Source of the DNA: Pseudopithomyces maydicus | Taxonomy: Eukaryota; Ascomycota; Dothideomycetes; Pleosporales; Didymosphaeriaceae | Assembly: GCA_026873275.1 (NCBI GenBank) | Contig: JANTUC010000005.1 | Span: forward strand, 1,054,001-1,118,000 | DNA length: 64,000 nt | Direction: 5' to 3' | Notes under the pieces: generated by a model | What the model was told of the DNA's origin: nothing | Database searches by the model: none | Seen by the model: only the letters and a program-made list of their open reading frames with translations | Position numbers and translations under genes: made by a program | Shown: positions 52,418 to 62,462 of the stretch, in pieces | How positions within the stretch are numbered: position 1 is the first letter of the stretch | Layout: each line of letters begins with the position of its first letter

Positions 52418-55376
52418 ATGGCAATGGCGCCTCACAAGTTAGAAAACTCGCCTGAGTCAGTTTCCCAGGAAACCAAACGGAAGTCACAAGATGTAGTTGA
52501 GCTATCGAACTACAAATCATTCAAGAACCATGAAAATCAGGTGAAAGACTCATCAATTGATCTTGTTGAGAACCTCTCTCAGCTTCTAGCTCGGGCGGCT
52601 GCCTCAACTGCAGGTATTTTCTACTATCACCCAGGAACGGAGATCCAAACAGCATTGTGGCTTTCCTACTCCGAACTGATACAACAAGCTAAGGAGAATC
52701 TGAGACTCATGTCCAGAATTAATGGCCTCGAACAGGGCTCCATCGTTCTTCTACACTTCAATAACCACATCGAAAATATAATTTGGCTTTGGACTTGTAT
52801 CCTGGGAGGTTTCCTGCCGGTTGTTTCGACTCCATTTGTTGCAGATGTAATTCATAGAAAAAAACACATCTCTCACCTTCAAAGTCTTTTCCGGAAACCG
52901 GTAATTCTTACTACAGCAACATTACTTCCCGAATTTCTGGATATCGATCGCCTATCACTTCACACTATCGAATCTTTGCATCTTTTGAAAGACCGCGAGA
53001 CGATTGAAATTCCAGTTTCCAAAAGAAAAGATGAGATTGCCATACTTATGCTGACCTCCGGGTCCACCGGCAACGCCAAAGCTGTACCGCTCCGACATCA
53101 CCAGCTGATTAGCGCGGTCAAAGGCAAGAGCCATCACCATTGCACCAAAAAAGGAGATGTTTTCCTCAACTGGGTTGGACTGGACCATGTGGCTAGTTTG
53201 ACTGAGATACATCTCCATGCCATGAGCTTAAACAGTGATCAGATTCATGTTCCTGCAGCAATGCTTCAGGACCCACTCAAGTTCTTACATTTGTTAGACA
53301 AACATAAAGTTGCCTACACATTTGCACCCAATTTCTTCCTCACGAAGATCCGAGACAGTCTGAACTCGGCTCGAACCTCTGTCAAAGCCGACTTGTCCCA
53401 CCTGCGCGCCCTAATCTCAGGTGGCGAATCCAACGTGGTCGCGACATGCGAAGCTCTGAATCAGGAGCTTAGTCGCTTTGGAACCCATGGGGAGGTTATC
53501 CGTCCAGGATTTGGCATGACAGAGACTTGCGCGGGGTCAATCTACTCTCGAGCGTGTCCTTCATATGATCTCTCACAAGGTCTTGAATTCGCCAACCTGG
53601 GAACTTGTATCCCCGGGCTTGAAATGCGCATCACGAAGTTGTATAGCATGGAGCTAGCTGAGGCCGGAGAGCATGGCCACCTGCAAATCTCTGGTCCCGT
53701 ACTGTTTGATCATTACTTCAACAACCCGGAAGCGACACGCGAGGCTTTTACCTCAGACGGATGGTTTGACACCGGAGATCTGGGGTACATTGATAAAATG
53801 GGGTTCCTAAACTTGACTGGCCGTACAAAGGATACCATCATTGTGAATGGCGTTAAATGGAGCTCGACCGAACTTGAGACAGCCATTGAAGAGGAGGGGA
53901 TTCTCGGTTTGATCCCTTCTTTCACTGTGGTATTCCCGCACAGAGCTCATAACTCGGCAACAGAAGATGTTTGCGTAGTGTATGCCCCGAATTATGCTGC
54001 TTGTGACGATACCCTGCGCTTCGAGACAGCAAATGCCATCTCAAAGACCGTCTCGCTTATTTGCGGTCGAAAGCCAGGTTATCTGCTTCCACTTCCTACA
54101 CAACTATTAGTGAAGTCGTCACTGGGTAAAATATCACGGAGTAAAGTGCGCGCAGATTTGGAGCGTGGGGATTTCGTCTGTTATCAGGAGCAAGACACTA
54201 TAGCGCTGGCGCGCTATCGAAAGGCTGAATGGGACGATGCTGAGACGCCAACCGAGAGAACGGTACAGGCCACTTTGGCTGATCTCCTTGAGTTGCAATC
54301 CGCCGAGATCAACATGAAAGCATCAGTTTTTGAGTTGGGGGTTGACTCTTTCAGCCTTATAACGTTTAAAACCATGTTACAGAAAAACATTGATTCTGCT
54401 ATAGATATCCCAATATCGGTTCTTCTTACAAAGTAAGTTATAATCCTACGCAGGTGTTCAACGACTAAGCTCCGAACTCAGTGAATCCATTGCCTCTATC
54501 GCGGCCGCCATTGACTCGCTCTGCTCCAAACCCATCGAATATGATCCCATCGTTCCATTGCAACTTCACGGTAACAACACTCCATTGTTTTGTATTCATC
54601 CTGGGTCTGGTGACATTCTTGTATTTATTGCGCTCGCCGCCCACTTCCCTACACGACCTGTGTACGCCATCCGAACGCGCGGCTACAACCCCAACGAGCG
54701 CTTCTTTACCTCCATCCAGGAAACAGCTATGACATACGCTTCGCATATTCGAAAAACTCAGCCCGAGGGGCCTTATGCTATTGCTGGTTACTCTTTGGGC
54801 TCGACTATTGCATATGAGGTGGGAAAGGTGCTCGAATCACAAGGGCAGGAGGTCCGATTCCTAGCGAGTATCGACTACCCACCACACATCAAACACTATG
54901 TCAAAGAGCTGGACTGGATCGATGTATTGCTTCATATAGCTTTCTTCCTCGAGCTGATCGACGAGGAGACCATGGTCGCTATAACCCCCAAGCTTCATGC
55001 CATGACGACTCAAGCTGACGCGCTCGAGTACATTTTGCAAATCGGCGATAAGGAGCGAGCCACTGCTCTCGCGATTGATGCTGCCAAATTGGAGTTAATC
55101 AGCGATATTGCAGAGAACTTCCGTGCAAACGTGGAGACGTATGAACCTGTAGGGAAGGTAGAAAACCTGGATGTATTCGTGGCGGACCCACCAACATATG
55201 CAGCTGATGGTCGCGAAGACTGGCGGCAGAATAAATTGGGGAGATGGAAGGACTTTAGTCGAACTGAGACTGCTTTCTGGGATTGCCCGGGAATCCATGC
55301 GAAGATGCTGAACCCTCAGCACATGACCGAGTTTGCGAAGATCTTTAAGGGCGCGATGAAGCGAAGAGGGGTCTAG
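52418..55376 (+). CDS. NRPS-like A-T-TE synthetase (aryl alpha-keto acid dimerising type)
   Basis: Two exons, 52,418-54,432 and 54,482-55,376, giving 969 residues; a longer start at 52,331 is possible but adds no conserved sequence. Adenylation domain (~35-600): A3 LTSGSTGNAKAV near 211, GLDHVA near 252, GFGMTETC near 364, GWFDTGDLGYI near 447, GRTKDTIIVNG near 467, GK lysine in SSLGKISRSK near 570. Thiolation domain: FELGVDSFSL near 637-646, with the phosphopantetheine serine. Thioesterase: GYSLGS near 773 and a C-terminal His in PGIHAKML near 945. There is no condensation or reductase domain. Enzymes of this layout (atromentin, terrequinone/TdiA, microperfuranone, polyporic acid and aspulvinone synthetases) activate aryl pyruvates and join two of them. 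The exact substrate and product are not predictable here. Confidence 0.92.
54433..54481 (+). other. Intron between thiolation and thioesterase domains
   Basis: A 49-nt intron with GTAAGT donor and CTCAG acceptor; CGACTAAG before the acceptor is a plausible branch site. Joining gives VLLTNESIASIAAAID, the normal end of a carrier domain. Other acceptors in the stretch leave introns too short or poorer protein continuity. Confidence 0.8.
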
Positions 55377-55807
55377 TTGCAATATCAGCCACCATAGAGA
55401 TGCTTTTCCTTGTATTATTTCTCTCAGTAGATTGCATGGCATCATTTGAACTCAAATTAATTCCACGATAAATGGATGCATCGTTGTAATATCGTGAGAT
55501 TCAACATGTTTCCCTCTGGGTGCTCGACTAAACAACTGTTGACACCTTCCGAGTGACTCGGTTATCATATCGATCAGACGACAGACTGTAATGAAACTGT
55601 CTATTACTGCACGATACATACCCCACCTTCCTATTTCGACTTTCCATCGTAATGAGTATAAGACCCTGCATCATCACCGAGCTTTCTGCTTCCCAGATCT
55701 CTAGGAGATAGGAGAAATCCTTGATCATTACGACCTGAAAAGTGGCCCTGACAAGTTTCTTACTCCTTCTTGTATCAGATTTCCCCGAGAACGCAGCAGA
55801 AGCAGAA
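55377..55807. promoter_or_regulatory. Intergenic: A-T-TE terminator side and UGT promoter
   Basis: About 430 bases between two co-directional genes. No open frame with a recognisable domain. It should hold the 3' UTR of the synthetase gene and the promoter of the glycosyltransferase; no specific motif can be defended. Confidence 0.5.
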
Positions 55808-57187
55808 ATGGCGTCCCAGCACAACCAAAAGCCACTTCTTCTTTTCACAGCCTTACCCGGAGAAGGACACACATACCCGCTACTTTCAATTGCATCTGCC
55901 ATGATCAAACGTGGGTATCCCGTATTCTTTCATGGAGGGGCTCAATTCGCAAACGAAGTTGTGGCCATGGGTGGCGAGTTCGACCCAATCCCATCCATGC
56001 TTGATCCTGTCCCAAATGGGATGGCTGTATTAGAAGCAGGCAAAGCCATTGAAGATCACAAACTTCCACTATTCGTCCACGGGCTAATCAACTTTCTCTA
56101 CAACACCATGCCCCAGCGGACGCAGCTCTTCGAGGAAACCCTGATCAGACTCAAACAACGCGAACAAAACCGTCAGATCATCATCATCCATGAGCTCTGC
56201 AGCATGAATGTGATGCCTTTTGCTTATGGCCGCCCAGTGCCCGTGGGATATGATTCGTTTCCGAAGACAATCGGCATTGGCGCCGTGAGTATATCAGCCC
56301 CAAGCCGAGACACAGCTCCTTTCTCCATGGGCCTTCCATATGACCCGTCACCTGCCTGTCTTCTACGAAATAGAGAGCTACACAAGCTTGCTGACCAAGG
56401 ACCATGGATACCACTCATTGAGGCTGCTTCACGCGCAATGCGAGAATCTGGTTGCACTGTGGTCGCTAAAGGTCACCCATTTGCTTTGTGGTACGATGCG
56501 CCAGATGTGTGTTTCCAGATGTGTAGTCCGAGCCTGGAGTATCCGTTGTCTGACATGCCGCCTAAGTTGAGGTTCACGGGATGTCTGCCAGCCCGAGTAT
56601 CCGAGCTCAATAACCAGATACTTCCCAGTTGGTGGAGCGACGTATTAAATAACAGGGTAGCGGAGAAAAGCGATAGAAAGAAAGTCGTTTTTGTGTCTCA
56701 GGGGACATCTCATGTTGACTACAGTCAACTAATTTTACCAACCATGGAGGCCTTCAGAGATAGGAATGACGTACTTCTGATTGCAACGCTTGGTATAAGA
56801 GGTGCTACAATCGAAGATGAATCCAAGATACCTATCAATGCGCGATGGACAGATTTTCTGGCCTACGACCTCATACTTCCTTATGCGGACGTGTTTGTGT
56901 GTAACGCCGGTTATGGCTCAACAAGCCATGCGGTAACGAACGGGACCCCGGTAGTACTGGCGGGCGAGGTGTTGGATAAGAAGGAGGTTGTACTAAGAGC
57001 GGTCTATGCGGGTTATGCGTGGGATCTGGGGTCTACCGCACCGAGCATCGAGCAGATAAGAAGAGGCGTGGAAGCCGTTTTAAGTGACGGGGGATTTAAG
57101 ACGCGGGCGATGGAATTGAAATCAGAGAATGAACAGATGGATTGCATGCAAATCATAGAGAGACAGATATTGGATTTCACATTGTAG
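55808..57187 (+). CDS. UDP-glycosyltransferase, GT1 family (GT-B fold)
   Basis: Single exon, 459 residues from MASQHNQKP; the frame is open upstream but has no earlier ATG. The N-terminal half shows LPGEGHTYPLLSIASAMIKR with His21 at the usual catalytic-base position. The C-terminal half shows VVFVSQGTSHVDYS near 292-305 and LPYADVFVCNAGYGSTSHAV near 356-376, the UDP-sugar donor-binding region of MGT/YjiC-like enzymes. The usual H-x-GxG of that region is N-A-GYGS here, a variation. No membrane helix is visible, unlike animal UGTs, so it is probably soluble. The position next to the synthetase suggests O-glycosylation of a phenolic or enolic product. Confidence 0.87.
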   Translation: MASQHNQKPLLLFTALPGEGHTYPLLSIASAMIKRGYPVFFHGGAQFANEVVAMGGEFDPIPSMLDPVPNGMAVLEAGKAIEDHKLPLFVHGLINFLYNTMPQRTQLFEETLIRLKQREQNRQIIIIHELCSMNVMPFAYGRPVPVGYDSFPKTIGIGAVSISAPSRDTAPFSMGLPYDPSPACLLRNRELHKLADQGPWIPLIEAASRAMRESGCTVVAKGHPFALWYDAPDVCFQMCSPSLEYPLSDMPPKLRFTGCLPARVSELNNQILPSWWSDVLNNRVAEKSDRKKVVFVSQGTSHVDYSQLILPTMEAFRDRNDVLLIATLGIRGATIEDESKIPINARWTDFLAYDLILPYADVFVCNAGYGSTSHAVTNGTPVVLAGEVLDKKEVVLRAVYAGYAWDLGSTAPSIEQIRRGVEAVLSDGGFKTRAMELKSENEQMDCMQIIERQILDFTL

Positions 57188-57749
57188 CATGCCTAAGGTC
57201 ACGGTAAGGTAGAATAGATAGCATTGAAAACAGCAGCATTCCTATAATGATTTTCCTTTGAGAAATTGTCTCTTGCACCTAATGGAATTTTTGTCACGAG
57301 GTCAACTGCCCTAGCAACCGTGACTCGTGTCCCAAGTAGTCGATGTTGAAACCCGAAGTAAGAGGGTGACGAGTATTGGATAAATCAACATATCTGAATA
57401 CTGGTATTCACCGACTAATACAATAACTGTTTTACTCACAGGTTTTTTGAACGTCATATTTTTTCGCTGTCACAGTTTTTCAACTATTTTTACGCCGTTG
57501 TCGTCGTGCTGACTCCGCACCTTTTCACTTATCTACAAATCATTCACCGACTATTAGCGTGTGGAAGGCAGTGTGTATGTTGTAGCTCACGGGTGGTCAT
57601 ATCGCTTGGATGTGGCCACTGGAAAGTGAATGATGGATGGGTGTGACGTATTAAAAAACCATGGTTTGAGAACTATCTATGAGACAATGTAAATGAAATG
57701 GCAATAACCACGGTGGTCAAATGCTCAAACTCCGCAAATGCTGTGTGGG
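57188..57749. other. Intergenic between UGT and aspartate kinase (convergent)
   Basis: The two flanking genes converge here, so it should hold two 3' ends. It contains a 124-bp family-B fragment with a 12-bp TSD (separate entry). It also marks a visible composition change from the mid-GC cluster to GC-rich housekeeping genes. Confidence 0.6.
57418..57541 (+). mobile_element. Short, non-RIPed family-B fragment with 12-bp TSD
   Basis: Flanked by a perfect direct repeat ATTCACCGACTA (57,406-57,417 and 57,542-57,553). The insert aligns with the CTACAAAAC end of B1 (9,335-9,457) through ordered landmarks: TTTTTTCGCTGTC against TTTTTTTGCTGTC, TATTTTTACGCCGT against TATTTTTACGACGT, then TGACTCCGCACCTTTTCACT against TGACTGGACACCTTTTTACT, and CTACAAA. 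The hairpin end is absent, so this is a copy truncated at one side. It keeps CG dinucleotides and normal GC, suggesting it was too short to be a RIP target. Confidence 0.72.
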
Positions 57750-59498
57750 TTACTCCAAAAACGTGAATAGGTTAGTATGTACAACGTTGAGCGCGCGGTC
57801 GGCTTCACGCTCTTCAATAACGCAGGAAATATTGATCTCGCTGGCACCTGTTCACCTAGTTAGTCATGTCTTACCGTAGTTCGCCGAAGATTATGAACGG
57901 GACTTATCATCACAATCAACGTGGTGCTTAAAATATGGGTACGTACCTTGCGAGATCATCTCGATGTTGATGTTGTTTTCTCCGAGCACGCTGAAGAAGC
58001 GGCCGGATATGCCAATCATATTCTTCAGCTGCTTGCCTACCAGGCTCACAATAGCCATATCAGGGACGATGTCAATGGCACCCAGGGAACTAAGCTCGCC
58101 GATGGCGCCATCCAGGTCTTTGTTCTGGATGCGGTACTCGTCTTCGCCACCGCCGCTCAACAGTGCGGATTCCGAGTGAAGGGCCATGGAGACATGGACC
58201 TCGGACGAGGAGATCAGATCCACAGAAAGGTGCCAGCGGTCCAAAATGCTGAAGATGTTCATCAGGAAGCCGTGGGCGCGGGTACGCTTGTTGGAGTGGA
58301 CGTTTAGCACAATAACATTGTGTTTAATGGTCACAGCGGTGGGGCGCTTTGGGCGCTGCAGGGCATTCAGCAGGCTGGAAGAGCGAGTGCGGAAGAGACC
58401 CGCGGATTTGGTGGGGGAGCCAGGGGCGGAATCGGAAAAAGAATCCGGGAAGATGATGGTGCCGTTGCCACGGGGGTTCATGACATTCTTGATGCGAATG
58501 GGAATACGGGCACGAATGACCTGCTCCATGGTGAAGGGATGGATGACTTCAGAGCCGTAAAAGGTCAACTCGGCGGCCTCGGAGGGCGTGACGGTGGACA
58601 GCAGGCGGGCGGTGGGCACCTTGCGCGGGTCTGCCGTGAAGATACCGTCGACTTCCTTCCAGATCTGCAGCTCGTCTGCCTTGATGCCCACGGCGACCAG
58701 GGCAGCGCACAGATCGGTATAGCCGCGTCCGACGGCGCTGAGTATGCCACCTGGCACATTGCCAAAGAAGCCAGTAATCACGGGGACCTTGTCACCGCAT
58801 GCTCGGACCTCGCTGCCCAGCTGGTCGGCGAGGGCGTGATAGAAAGTCTCACCCAGGCCGGGCTTGCTCGGAGAGGGGTTCTTGAAGATTTCGGAGACGT
58901 CGACATACTGGGCGGGGGTACCGCGGTCGTTGAGCAGGGCAGCCATGTAGCGGCAGGACAGCTTCTCGCCGCGGGACACGATCAGGTCTTCGGTGCGGGA
59001 CGAAACCTCGCTCAGGTGGAGGGCAGAGTCGAGGATGCGGACGAGACCCTCGCACTCGTGGTCAACGTCGGCTTCGAACTGGACGAGCAGGGCCTGGTCC
59101 CGAAGCGAGTCGCGTGCGGCCTGCTTGTGGTCGAGGCGCAGGGCCTCCACGACGTCGACGTAGGCGCGGGAGCCCTGCTCGGCGGCGCGGGCGCAGCGAA
59201 GGAGGCGGTTGGTGGTGCCCTCGAGCTTGGTGTTGCTGCTGCGGGCCGAGCAGACAATGGCGGCACGGTGGGTGCTCAGGCCGTTCCTGTGTCGCCGTGC
59301 GTCAGTGCCTGTCTCAACTGTCACTGCCCGTCGTCCACCATCCGACCTACCTGACCACATCCGCTATGTCCCCCGCAAACTTCCCCACGCTTGTGCCCCC
59401 GAACTTGAGCACAACCCATCCCCCGGCAGGTGCTTCTCTTCCTGGTGCTCCGCTATCCGCTCCGACGAGTGCTTGTATCCATTTGTGGTGGTGGCCAT
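57750..59498 (-). CDS. Aspartate kinase, fungal HOM3 type
   Basis: Catalyses the first step from aspartate to threonine and methionine. Three exons on minus: 59,498-59,351, 59,286-57,947 and 57,847-57,750; introns of 64 and 99 nt. Exon 1 starts MATTTNGYKHSS; VLKFGGTSVGKF is the ATP-site N-terminus. Exon 2 carries ARSSNTKLEGTTN, VSRGEKLS, VGRGYTD and EVDGIFTADPRKV, then two C-terminal ACT regions (from KHNVIVLNVHSNK and from MAIVSLVGKQL) for allosteric threonine control. Exon 3 completes the second ACT and ends NLFTFLE. The N-terminal frame and the KFGG frame differ by one base at a run of five G (59,420-59,424 on plus); a sixth restores about 528 residues, the family's usual size. As a core enzyme this is probably an assembly error. 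Confidence 0.92.
57848..57946 (-). other. Second intron of aspartate kinase
   Basis: 99 nt, GTACGT donor, TGACTAACTAG branch region, CAG acceptor. Joining gives EMISQGASEINISCVIEE, the canonical second ACT core; reading straight through gives an early unrelated stop at 57,891. Confidence 0.85.
59287..59350 (-). other. First intron of aspartate kinase
   Basis: 64 nt, GTAGGT donor and ACAG acceptor, joining DIADVVR to NGLSTHRAAIVC, as expected for the family. Confidence 0.85.
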
Positions 59499-60292
59499 TG
59501 TGTCCGTCTTTGTTGCAGTCTTCAGCTTCGGAGCCAATTCTTCGCGCAAGCAGATGTTGTGTATATACGGCTATGTGTATGTGTGTTTTGTCCTGTTATG
59601 GCCGAGGTCAGGCTATGACTGTGCAGTGTGAATTGGGCAGCACTGCGGGAATATAGAACGCCATCGGTGGGGTCAATTTCGGCGCCATGCGGCGGCTGAC
59701 TCATGAGCGTCCATCGGCAGAGCCCTCGAACGCGTCCTTTCTCTACCGTGACCGACACCCATGGAGCCCGGGAGAGCGCCCACCATTGCGCGGTGAATTC
59801 TCTGTCGCCAATGGCATCATATGCCAGTCTGATCGTGCCTGGCCATGTCGCACACCGTGCAATCACGCCCGCGTGCTTCTACCTGTGCGCACTGCGCAGC
59901 TTTTCGCCGCCAAGGTCCCGGTCCGACCGGCCGATGTCGCACGCCACATGCTGTCGATACGTTTTTTTATTCATGCGTATATCTCAAATGAACCCGCTCA
60001 TTGGCGGCAGCCAATATGTAGACAGCGAAGAAGAGAGACGCCATGCAAATGCTCGTGTGAACCCAGACGCCCCTCTGCATCTCCCTGCCTCGGTGACCCG
60101 CCGACGCCATGCATGTTGTAGAGTACAAGAGTCAGCCTTACCAGCCCCCTGTGCGCCGATTCATTCCCAAGAAGAAGTGAAAAGAGAAAAATGGTAGTGA
60201 TAAACTCCAAACAGACATCAAAGCATCCCGAATTTCCCTCCAAGCATCGTTTAATAACGCAGGTGCGGTGAACGCTGATCGTACACGTGATT
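59499..60292. promoter_or_regulatory. Aspartate kinase promoter region and BUR1 3' flank
   Basis: About 790 bases between two minus-strand genes. A frame continuing from the BUR1 gene to 59,998 is an artefact of the frameshift described there. I see no conserved protein here and no defensible specific site; a fungal GCN4/CPC1-type site might be expected for an amino-acid gene but I did not identify one with confidence. Confidence 0.5.
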
Positions 60293-61962
60293 CTACCGCC
60301 TGTACACATCACGGTCCCGCTCGCGCCCCCGATCTCTCCTGTCGGGGCTTCGTGATCGTGTTCTGCCATCCCGTCTGTTGTGTCCAAAGTTTCGCGAGTC
60401 TCCGGTTCGGTCTCGAAATCCTCTCCCACGGTCCGAGCGATCATCGGGCGGACCGTCTCGCGAGTGTGGCGAGTCTCTGGATCCACGTCGCCCGTCGCGC
60501 TGTCTTTCATCGGGCTCTCTAGGTCGAGCACCTTCGTTTCCGTAGCTGGGAATGTACGTATCTCCAGGTGGAGCGCGATCGCGGTGACCACGGTCGCCAC
60601 CTGCACCATATCGAGGCGCGTGCGCAGGGGAGGTTGCGAGGGGGCTGCACCATTGCCGCCCCAATGGGGTCTTCGCTCTCCTGGTGGCGCTTGTCTGTGA
60701 TCGTAACCCGGCGGTCGGCGGTCATGATTGCCCCTTGGTCTATCAACACCAGGTGGTCCTCTGTCGGGTGGTCCGTATCGCCTATCTCCATTACCCCAAC
60801 CGGGACCACTTTGCGGAGGCCCCGATCCGGTCCACTCGCCGTTTGCACCGCCGCCCACCGTACCGCCTGCAGGTGCGGGTGGCAAATGCTGCTTCTGACC
60901 ACGAGCGTTGCGTCTGTCGAGTTCATGCGAGTCGGCAAATGTGGGTATGTCTTCCTCGCGCATGGGTTGGGGATCTTCAGTGAAGTACGGGTGATCGATG
61001 GCATCGATGGCGTTTATACGTTTGCGCCAGTCGAGCATCAGCAGCTTGCTCAGCAGATCTAGGCCTTGGGCTGAGAGTTCAGTGAAACGGCGTGTTAGTG
61101 TGGGTGTCGAGGTTTGGAAACTTTTGACGGGTTCAGCACCCGGAAGTTGGTGCCAGCCAGGCATTGTACGATCGTTGGGCGAGCCGACCAGCTCGAAGAT
61201 GATCTGAGCCTGATGGAGGTCGCTCTGCCCCGCAAGGATAGGCTTGCGCTTGAACATCTCGCCAAAGACGCAGCCAGCACCCCACATGTCTATGGCCGGT
61301 GTGTAACGGCGCAGTTGTAGAAGCAACTCGGGCGGGCGGTACCATCTAGTGACGACGAGGGTTGTGTAATCTCGTTTTGCCTCGCCATTGCCCTTGCCTC
61401 GCTGCGGCACGGGCTCGTCGTAATGACGGGCGAGACCAAAATCTGCAATCTGGAGGCGCCCGCGGTTGTTGATGAGAAGGTTCGCGGCCTTCATGTCGCG
61501 GTGGAGGATGTGGTTGTCGTGCAGGTAGCGGAGGCCCTTGAACAGCTGCAGCATGTAACATTTGACCTGAGGCTCTGAGAATTTGACGTCGGGGTTGTCG
61601 AGTAGGCCGGAGAGATCGTGGTCCATGTAGGGCATGACCATGTAGAGGATGGCGCGCTTCCTGCCCTCTGCCTTTGGGCGCTCGACCGACATCTCCTCGA
61701 GCTTCAGGACGTTGTCGTGGGCGAGCATCTTGAGCAGCTTGATCTCGCGCAGAGCGGTGATGGGGAAGCCGTCCTTTTCGTTGTGGGTGAGGATTTTCTT
61801 CATGGCGAAGATGCGAGCGGAGCGGACGTGTCGGGCCTGGTGGACTTCTCCAAAGGTGCCCTCGCCCAGCTTCTTGAGCAGCTCGTACTCGCCGATCTTG
61901 GAGCAGCCCTTGAAGCGGCGCTGCAGGCCCTTCGGGGGCGGGGCGGCGGCCTGGGTGGCCAT
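60293..61962 (-). CDS. bur1: Cyclin-dependent kinase 9 / BUR1 (SGV1) type, single-base frameshift
   Basis: Phosphorylates the RNA polymerase II C-terminal domain and elongation factors with a partner cyclin. Intronless. Kinase domain ~23-330: LGEGTFGEV 32-40, catalytic Lys55 in AMKK, PITALRE 67-73 (the CDK9/PITALRE cyclin-binding helix), HRDMKAANLL near 153, ADFGLARHY near 173, T-loop TTLVVTRWYRPPELL. The C-terminal tail is Gly/Pro/Arg-rich. The first frame loses this character near 60,640, while another frame carries GAGGDRGHRDRAPPGD and RSPDRRDRGRERDRD and stops at 60,293. One base missing in a run of five (60,640-60,644) or four (60,627-60,630) explains the switch; restored length is about 556 residues. 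The extension of the first frame to 59,998 is not coding. Confidence 0.92.
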
Positions 61963-62462
61963 CTGGGAGTGTTGGGTGAGATGTTTAGTTTTCGGTGAAG
62001 GTTTCGGTGGGGTGATGGTCGAAGGCTGGCTACTGGGACAATGGGGACGGTTGGTGGTCGCAAAGCAAGTCGAGGTCGCAAGTTGGCTGTGTTGGTGCCA
62101 TGGGGTGCAGTGGCGGGTGATGTGGAGAGGGGGCGATTGCTATGGAAGCGGCATCATAGCATGGCAATCATGGGCCAATGTCGCAGGGCGTGAGGGCAGG
62201 GCGTGAGGTGAGAGACGATGGGCGAGGCAGGCGCGATCTTTGATGGGCGGGTGCCAAGCCGTTTGCGCCGTCTGCAGGGGAGCTTGGATCGGACCTCAGC
62301 CGGGCCAGGCGCACGCTGCAACACGGTGAACAACGTCCAACACGCCATTGCAGCCTCCACGCACACGGCCGGTAAGTCGCTGCCCGTGGCAACCTACGAG
62401 ACGCCCTGCTGAACCGACGACAGGCTCGAAACCATCACCATGGGCCCCCCAAGTACCCCAAC
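61963..62462. promoter_or_regulatory. Divergent promoter of BUR1 and the complex I subunit gene
   Basis: GC-rich gap between diverging genes. It contains the probable leader intron of the plus-strand gene at 62,372-62,423 (GTAAGT...ACAG). No other feature is recognised. Confidence 0.5.
62372..62423 (+). other. Probable first intron of the NDUFB2-type gene
   Basis: 52 nt with a strong GTAAGT donor and GACAG acceptor, directly before the codons for ARNHHHHGPP. The upstream exon has no in-frame ATG, so this may be a 5' UTR intron or the upstream exon may carry a sequence error. Confidence 0.5.

Noticed and set aside
58320..59354. 344-codon plus-strand frame opposite aspartate kinase
   Set aside because: It is the antisense shadow of a GC-rich conserved gene (G/A/V/L-rich, no domain); aspartate kinase motifs on minus are unambiguous.
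57750..59498. Aspartate kinase as a self-resistance gene of the neighbouring cluster
   Set aside because: It has normal family motifs, a different composition from the cluster, and sits with other housekeeping genes; no second copy is visible to support duplication.
59998..60292. Extension of the kinase frame beyond 60,293
   Set aside because: After the frameshift near 60,640 the frame has no composition in common with BUR1 tails; the real tail is in another frame and stops at 60,293.
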